Positions 57,398 through 64,000 of a stretch of 64,000 bases of DNA are shown here, piece after piece (the stretch's first letter is position 1; every line of letters starts with the position of its first letter). The stretch spans positions 1,116,001 through 1,180,000 of the forward strand of contig NW_025963562.1 of the NCBI RefSeq assembly GCF_910591885.1, in the 5' to 3' direction. Source of the DNA: Bombus terrestris. Its lineage: Eukaryota > Arthropoda > Insecta > Hymenoptera > Apidae. The notes under the pieces are model-generated. The model saw only the letters and a list, made by a program, of their open reading frames with translations. It was not told the DNA's origin and made no database searches. The translations under genes were made by a program, and so were the position numbers.

Positions 57398-58321
57398 TTA
57401 GGTTATGTCGTTATATATTATTAGGTTATATGGTATAACGTTATATCGCATCACTATATGACGTATAACGATATATTGCATCACTCTATGACGCATAACG
57501 TTATATACTATTATGTTATGACGTATAACGTTGTATTGCATCACTATAGGACGTATAACGTTATATTGCATCACTATATGGCGTATAAACTTATACACTA
57601 TTACGTTATAATGTATAACGTTATATTCCATCACTATTGGGCGTATATCGTTATATTGCGTCTCTATATGACGTATAGCGTTATATACTATTACGTTATA
57701 ATGTACAACGTTATATTCCATCACTGTAGGACCTATAACGTTATAGTGCACCACTATATGTCGTATAACGTTATATACTATTACGTTATTACGTATAACG
57801 TTATATCTCATCACTACATGACGTACGATGTTTTATACTATTACGTTATAACGTTTAACGTTACATTGCACCTCTATATGACGTATAACGTTATATACTA
57901 TTACGTTTTGACGGATAACGTTATATACTATTACGTTATAAGGTATAACGTCATATACTGTTAGGTTATAAGGAATAACGTTGTATTGCATAACTGTAGG
58001 ACGTATAACGATATATTGCATCACTATAGGACGTATAACGATATATTGCATCACTATATGGCGTATAAACTTATAAACTATTACGTTATAATGAATAACG
58101 TTATATTCCATCACTATATGGCGTATATCGTTCTAGTGCATCTCTATATGACGTATAAAGATATATTGCATCACTATATGGCGTATAAAGTTATAAACTA
58201 TTACGTTATAGTGTATAACGTTATATTCCATCACTATATGGCGTATATCGTTATATTGCATCTCTATTGGACCTATAACGATATATTGCAACACTATATG
58301 GCGTATAAAGTTATAAACTAG
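57398..58321. repeat. M5 module, copy 5
   Basis: Full form. It shares TTGCGTCTC with copy 1 (41,723 and 57,657), as expected from the 15,934-bp duplication, but has the four units copy 1 lacks. Confidence 0.8.
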
Positions 58322-58822
58322 TACGTTATAATGTATAACGTTATATTCCATCACTATAGGTCCTGTAACGCTATATTGCACCACTATATGACCTATAACG
58401 TTATATACTATTACGTTATAAGTTATAACGTTATATACTATTACGTTATATACTATAACGTTGTATTCCATCTCTATACGACCTATAACGTTATATTCCA
58501 TCACTATAGGACCTATAACGTTATATCGCATCACTATATGACGTATAACGATATATTCCACCACTATATGACGTATAACGTTATATACTATTACATTATA
58601 AGGAATAACGTCATATGCTATTAGGTTACAAGGTATAACGTTGTATTGCATAACTATAGGACGTATAACGATATATTGCATCACTATATGGCGTATAACG
58701 TTATATACTATTACGTTATAATGTATAACGTTATATTCCATCACTGTAGGACCTATAACGTTATAGTGCACTACTATATGACGTAAAGCGTTATATACCA
58801 TTACGTTATTACGTTTAACGTT

Positions 58823-59311
58823 ATGTCGCATCACTATATGACGTACGATGTTTTATACTATTACGTTATAACGTTTAACGTTATATTGCACCACTATATG
58901 ACGTATAACGTTATATTCCATCACTGTAGGACCTATAACGTTATAGTGCACCACTATATGACGTATAGCGTTATATACTATTACGTTATTACGTATAGCG
59001 TTATATGCTATTACGTTATGACGTATAACGTTATATCGCATCACTATATGACGTATAACGTTTTATTGCCTCTCTTTCGGTCGTATAACCATATATTGCA
59101 TCACTATATGACGTATAACGTTATATACTATTACGTTATGACGTATCGCGTTGAATACAATTATGTTATAACATATAAAATTATATCGCATCACAATATG
59201 AGGCATAACATTATATTGCATCACAATATGACGATATATTGCTTAACGTTATATATTGCCTATAACGTTATATCGCATCACTATATGACGTGTAACGTTA
59301 TATGCTATTAC
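58823..59311. repeat. M6 module, copy 3
   Basis: Offset 7,815 from copy 2. Changes include TATAACCATATATTGC just after the K unit and CACAATATGACG near 59,223. Confidence 0.8.
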
Positions 59312-59640
59312 GTTATAACGTATAACGTTATATACTATTACGTTATAATGTATAACGTTATATTCCATCACTATAGGACCTATAACGTTATATTGCACCA
59401 CTATATGACGTACAACGTTATATACTATTACGTTATGACGTAAAACGTTATATACTATTACGTTATTACGTATAACGCTATATCGCATCACTATATGACG
59501 TACGATGTTTTATACTGTTACGTTATAACGTTTAGCGTTATGTTGCATTACTATATGATGCATAACGTTATATACTATTACGTTATAATGTATAACGTTA
59601 TATTCTATCACTATAGGACCTATAACGTTATATTGCAACC

Positions 59641-60270
59641 ACTATATGACGTATAACGTTACATACTATTACGTTATTACGTATAACGTTATATACTATT
59701 ACGATATGACGTATATCGTTATATACTATTACGTTATAATGTATAACGTTATATTCCATCACTATGAGACCTAAAACGTTATATTGCACCACTATATGAC
59801 GTATAACGTTATTTACTATTACGTTATGACGTATAACGTTATGTACTATTACGTTATGACGTATAACGTTATATACTATTACGTTATAATGTATAACGTT
59901 ATATTCCATCACTATAAGGCCTATAGCGTTATATTGCACCACTACATGACGTATAACGTTATATACTATTACGTTATGACGTATAACGTTATGTACTATT
60001 ACGTTATGACGTATAACGTTATATTCCATCACTATAAGGCCTATAACGTTATATTGCACCACTACATGACGTATAACGTTATATACGATTACGTTATGAC
60101 GTATAACGTTATGTACTATTACGTTATGACGTATAGCGTTATATAATATTACGTTATAATGTATAACGTTATATTCCATCACTATAAGGCCTATAACGGT
60201 ATAATGCACCACTACATGGCGTATAACGTTATATACTATTACGTTATGACGTATAACGTTATGTATTATT
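59641..60270. repeat. Start of distal block
   Basis: From here to the window end every unit is 30 bp. Features CACTACATGACG tails and B-C groups without the D-E-F triad, leading to the first ACCTTTTATACT junction. Confidence 0.8.
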
Positions 60271-61170
60271 ACCTTTTATACTATAACGTTATATTCCATC
60301 ACTATAGGACCTATAACGTTATATCGCATCACTATATGACGCATAACGATATATTGCATCGCTATATGACGTATAACGTTATATACTATTACATTATAAG
60401 GTATAACGTCATATACTATAAGGTTACAAGGTATAACGTTGTATTGCATAACTATAGGACGTATAACGACATATTGCATCACTATATGACGTATAACGTT
60501 ATATACTATTACATTATAAGGTATAACGTCATATACTATAAGGTTACAAGGTATAACGTTGTATTGCATAACTATAGGACGTATAACGACATATTGCATC
60601 ACTATATGGCGTATAACGTTATATACTATTACGTTATAATGTATAACGTTATATTCCATCACTGTAGGACCTATAACGTTATAGTGCACCACTATATGAC
60701 GTATATCGTTATATACTATTACGTTATGACGTATAACGTTATGTACTATTACGTTATGACGTATAACGTTATATACTATTACGTTATAATGTATAACGTT
60801 ATAATCCATCACTATAAGGCCTATAACGTTATATTGCACCACTACATGACGTATAACGTTATATACTATTACGTTATGACGTATAACGTTATGTACTATT
60901 ACGTTATGACGTATAACGTTATATTCCATCACTATAAGGCCTATAACGTTATATTGCACCACTACATGACGTATAACGTTATATACGATTACCTTATGAC
61001 GTATAACGTTATGTACTATTACGTTATGACGTATAACGTTATATACTATTACGTTATAATGTATAACGTTATATTCCATCACTATAAGGCCTATAACGGT
61101 ATATTGCACCACTACATGACGTATAACGTTATATACTATTACGTTATGACGTATAACGTTATGTATTATT
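60271..61170. repeat. Distal repeat copy 1 (900 bp)
   Basis: Runs from one ACCTTTTATACT junction to the next. Includes a 120-bp tandem duplication (60,368-60,487 and 60,488-60,607) of the units carrying ATTATAAGG and GGTTACAAGG, which accounts for the excess over copy 2. Confidence 0.85.
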
Positions 61171-61950
61171 ACCTTTTATACTATAACGTTATATTCCATC
61201 ACTATAGGACCTATAACGTTATATCGCATCACTATATGACGCATAACGATATATTGCATCACTATATGACGTATAAGGTTATATACTATTACATTATAAG
61301 GTATAACGTCATATACTATAAGGTTACAAGGTATAACGTTGTATTGCATAACTATAGGACGTATAACGACATATTGCATCACTATATGGCGTATAACGTT
61401 ATATACTATTACGTTATAATGTATAACGTTATATTCCATCACTGTAGGACCTATAACGTTATAGTGCACCACTATATGACGTATATCGTTATACACTATT
61501 ACGTTATGACGTATAACGTTATGTACTATTACGTTATGACGTATAACGTTATATACTATTACGTTATAATGTATAACGTTATATTCCATCACTATAAGGC
61601 CTATAACGTTATATTGCACCACTACATGACGTATAACGTTATATACTATTACGTTATGACGTATAACGTTATGTACTATTACGTTATGACGTATAACGTT
61701 ATATTCCATCACTATAAGGCCTATAACGTTATATTGCACCACTACATGACGTATAACGTTATATACGATTACGTTATGACGTATAACGTTATGTACTATT
61801 ACGTTATGACGTATAGCGTTATATACTATTACGTTATAATGTATAACGTTATATTCCATCACTATAAGGCCTATAACGGTATATTGCACCACTACATGAC
61901 GTATAACGTTATATACTATTACGTTATGACGTATAACGTTATGTATTATT
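61171..61950. repeat. Distal repeat copy 2 (780 bp)
   Basis: Same order as copy 1 without the 120-bp duplication; 26 units. Private TATAAGGTTATATAC near 61,273. Confidence 0.85.
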
Positions 61951-62760
61951 ACCTTTTATACTATAACGTTATATTCCATCACTATTGGACCTATAACGTT
62001 ATATCGCATCACTATATGACGCATAACGATATATTGCATCACTATATGACGTATAACGTTATATACTATTACATTATAAGGTATAACGTCATATACTATA
62101 AGGTTACAAGGTATAACGTTGTATTGCATAACTATAGGACGTATAACGACATATTGCATCACTATATGGCGTATAACGTTATATACTATTACGTTATAAT
62201 GTATAACGTTATATTCCATCACTGTAGGACCTATAACGTTATAGTGCACCACTATATGACGTATAGCGTTATATACCATTACGTCATTACATATAACGTT
62301 ATATCGCATCACTATATGACGTACGATGTTTTATACTATTACGTTATAACGTTTAACGTTACATTGCATCTCTATATGACGTATAACGTTATATACTATT
62401 ACGTTATTACGTATAACGTTACATACTATTACGTTATAACGTATAAAATTATATCGCATCACAATATGAAGTATAACATTATATTGCATCACTATATGAC
62501 GTATAACGATATATTGCATCACTATGTGACGTATAACGTTATATACTATTACGTTATGACGTATAACGTTATATACTATTACGTTATGACGTATAATGTT
62601 ATGTACTATTACGTTATGACGTATAGCGTTATATACTATTACGTTATAATGTATAACGTTATATTCCATCACTATAAGGCCTATAACGGTATATTGCACC
62701 ACTACATGACGTATAACGTTATATACTATTACGTTATGACGTATAACGTTATGTATTATT
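61951..62760. repeat. Distal repeat copy 3 (810 bp)
   Basis: The first half is as in copy 2. The second half differs, with a D unit (GTACGATGTTTTAT), ACGTCATTACATATAACG and GAAGTATAACATT. 27 units. Confidence 0.85.
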
Positions 62761-63780
62761 ACCTTTTATACTATAACGTTATATTCCATCACTATAGGAC
62801 CTATAACGTTATATCGCATCACTATATGACGCATAACGATATATTGCATCATTATATGACGTATAACGTTATATACTATTACATTATAAGGTATAACGTC
62901 ATATACTATAAGGTTACAAGGTATAACGTTGTATTGCATAACTATAGGACGTATAACGACATATTGCATCACTATATGGCGTATAACGTTATATACTATT
63001 ACGTTATAATGTATAACGTTATATTCCATCACTGTAGGACCTATAACGTTATAGTGCACCACTATATGACGTATAGCGTTATATACCATTACGTCATTAC
63101 ATATAACGTTATATCGCATCACTATATGACGTACGATGTTTTATACTATTACGTTATAACGTTTAACGTTACATTGCATCTCTATATGACGTATAACGTT
63201 ATATACTATTACGTTATTACGTATAACGTTACATACTATTACGTTATAACGTATAAAATTATATCGCATCACAATATGAAGTATAACATTATATTGCATC
63301 ACTATATGACGTATAACGATATATTGCATCACTATGTGACGTATAACGTTATATACTATTACGTTATGACGTATAACGTTATATACTATTACGTTATAAT
63401 GTATAACGTTATAATCCATCACTATAAGGCCTATAACGTTATATTGCACCACTATATGACGTATAACGTTATATACTATTACGTTATGACGTATAACGTT
63501 ATGTACTATTACGTTATGACGTATAACGTTATATTCCATCACTATAAGGCCTATAACGTTATATTGCACCACTACATGACGTATAACGTTATATACGATT
63601 ACGTTATGACGTATAACGTTATGTACTATTACGTTATGACGTATAGCGTTATATACTATTACGTTATAATGTATAACGTTATATTCCATCACTATAAGGC
63701 CTATAACGGTATATTGCACCACTACATGACGTATAACGTTATATACTATTACGTTATGACGTATAACGTTATGTATTATT
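62761..63780. repeat. Distal repeat copy 4 (1,020 bp)
   Basis: As copy 3 but seven units (210 bp) longer: its 3' part is a copy-2-like stretch with CACTACATG tails. Together copies 2-4 show how halves have been recombined. Confidence 0.85.
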
Positions 63781-64000
63781 ACCTTTTATACTATAACGTT
63801 ATATTCCATCACTATTGGACCTATAACGTTATATCGCATCACTATATGACGCATAACGATATATTGCATCACTATATGACGTATAACGTTATATACTATT
63901 ACATTATAAGGTATAACGTCATATACTATAAGGTTACAAGGTATAACGTTGTATTGCATAACTATAGGACGTATAACGACATACTGCATCACTATATGGC
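63781..64000. repeat. Distal repeat copy 5 (cut by window end)
   Basis: Only the first 220 bp are in the window. It shares CACTATTGGACC with copy 3 rather than CACTATAGGACC of copy 4. Confidence 0.8.

Larger units (their letters stand above)
54920..59430. repeat. 4.3-kb dispersed duplication, copy 2
   Basis: Second copy of 38,985-43,250. Only scattered substitutions are visible, for example GTTAAATACT at 40,223 against GTTATATACT here, although the copies lie 16 kb apart. Confidence 0.85.
56925..59640. repeat. HOR-C copy 3 (partial)
   Basis: Repeats the start of copies 1 and 2 (M5 at 57,398, M6 at 58,823), then passes through a D-E-F triad and ends at the last GCAACCAC unit near 59,635, where the distal block begins. 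Confidence 0.75.
1..64000. repeat. Satellite DNA array, 30-bp unit, fills the window
   Basis: Every 30 bases the core GTATAACGTTATAT recurs, from the first line to the last, always in the same orientation. The commonest unit is GACGTATAACGTTAT plus ATACTATTACGTTAT (10 A, 12 T, 4 G, 4 C). Roughly 2,100 units are present and both window ends lie inside the array, so its true length is unknown. No unique sequence, transposon insertion, inversion or gene interrupts it. Open frames on both strands translate into 10-residue repeats because the unit is divisible by three; they end wherever a 31- or 29-bp unit shifts the phase. Satellite of this kind is known from eukaryotic heterochromatin; the location and species here are not deducible. 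Confidence 0.97.

Noticed and set aside
1..64000. CRISPR array (30-bp repeats)
   Set aside because: There are no unique spacers; successive units are contiguous variants of each other, and no cas genes are present.
1..64000. TATA boxes or bacterial -10 elements (TATATAC, TATAAC)
   Set aside because: They are part of every unit because of the AT-rich repeat. Nothing distinguishes any one of them as a promoter and no gene follows.
1..64000. Telomeric repeat
   Set aside because: The unit has no TTAGGG-like short G-rich motif and no G/C strand asymmetry (4 G and 4 C per unit).
1..64000. Nucleosome-length periodicity
   Set aside because: The 30-bp period is not a simple fraction of 147 or about 165-200 bp, and the module lengths (393, 789, 793, 924) vary. 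I see no consistent nucleosomal phase by eye.
1..64000. Assembly artefact producing the duplications
   Set aside because: It cannot be excluded without reads. However, copies carry distinct private substitutions and unit-number differences, and the HOR periods are exactly accounted for by known off-size units, which fits real repeats better than false duplication.

Overview
The whole 64-kb window is satellite DNA. It is one uninterrupted head-to-tail array of a 30-bp, AT-rich unit, roughly 2,100 copies, all in the same orientation. I see no protein-coding gene, tRNA, rRNA, transposable element or unique sequence. The commonest unit reads GACGTATAACGTTAT followed by ATACTATTACGTTAT: 8 of 30 bases are G or C, three are CpG, and all three CpGs sit in ACGT. 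Arrays of this kind are typical of eukaryotic constitutive heterochromatin (centromeric, pericentromeric or subtelomeric). The host cannot be named from this sequence. Intact CpGs argue weakly against a genome with long-term heavy CpG methylation. Long open frames exist on both strands only because 30 is a multiple of 3 and the unit has few stop codons.

The array has nested levels. (1) The 30-bp unit is a diverged dimer of a 15-mer whose right part is TATWACGTTAT. (2) Units fall into a small set of types with a restricted order. Units ending in ACTATTACGTTAT alternate with pairs of units ending in CATCACTATA-like tails. (3) Units form modules of about 0.4-0.9 kb that recur 3 to 12 times. (4) Modules form higher-order repeats (HORs) of about 6, 7.4 and 8 kb.

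Layout. 1-11.2 kb: HOR-A, two copies offset by 5,890 then 6,070 bp. 11.2-17.2 kb: mosaic of modules. 17.2-30.5 kb: HOR-B, two copies offset by 7,415 bp. 30.5-33.4 kb: mosaic. 33.4-36.6 kb: tandem duplication offset by 1,620-1,680 bp. 36.6-41.0 kb: module mosaic with a 542-bp tandem duplication. 41.0-59.6 kb: HOR-C, two full copies and one partial copy (8,149 and 7,785 bp apart), overlapped by a 4.3-kb duplication 15,934 bp away. 59.6-64.0 kb: a distinct block of 780-1,020-bp repeats in which every unit is exactly 30 bp.

Almost every length difference between related copies is a whole number of 30-bp units. The exceptions are a few stereotyped 31-, 29-, 27- and 23-bp units and one private 5-bp insertion. 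This fits expansion by in-register unequal exchange or replication slippage plus gene conversion. A cellular role such as a centromere, or a binding platform for a protein recognising the 12-bp palindrome TATAACGTTATA, is possible but not shown by the sequence alone.
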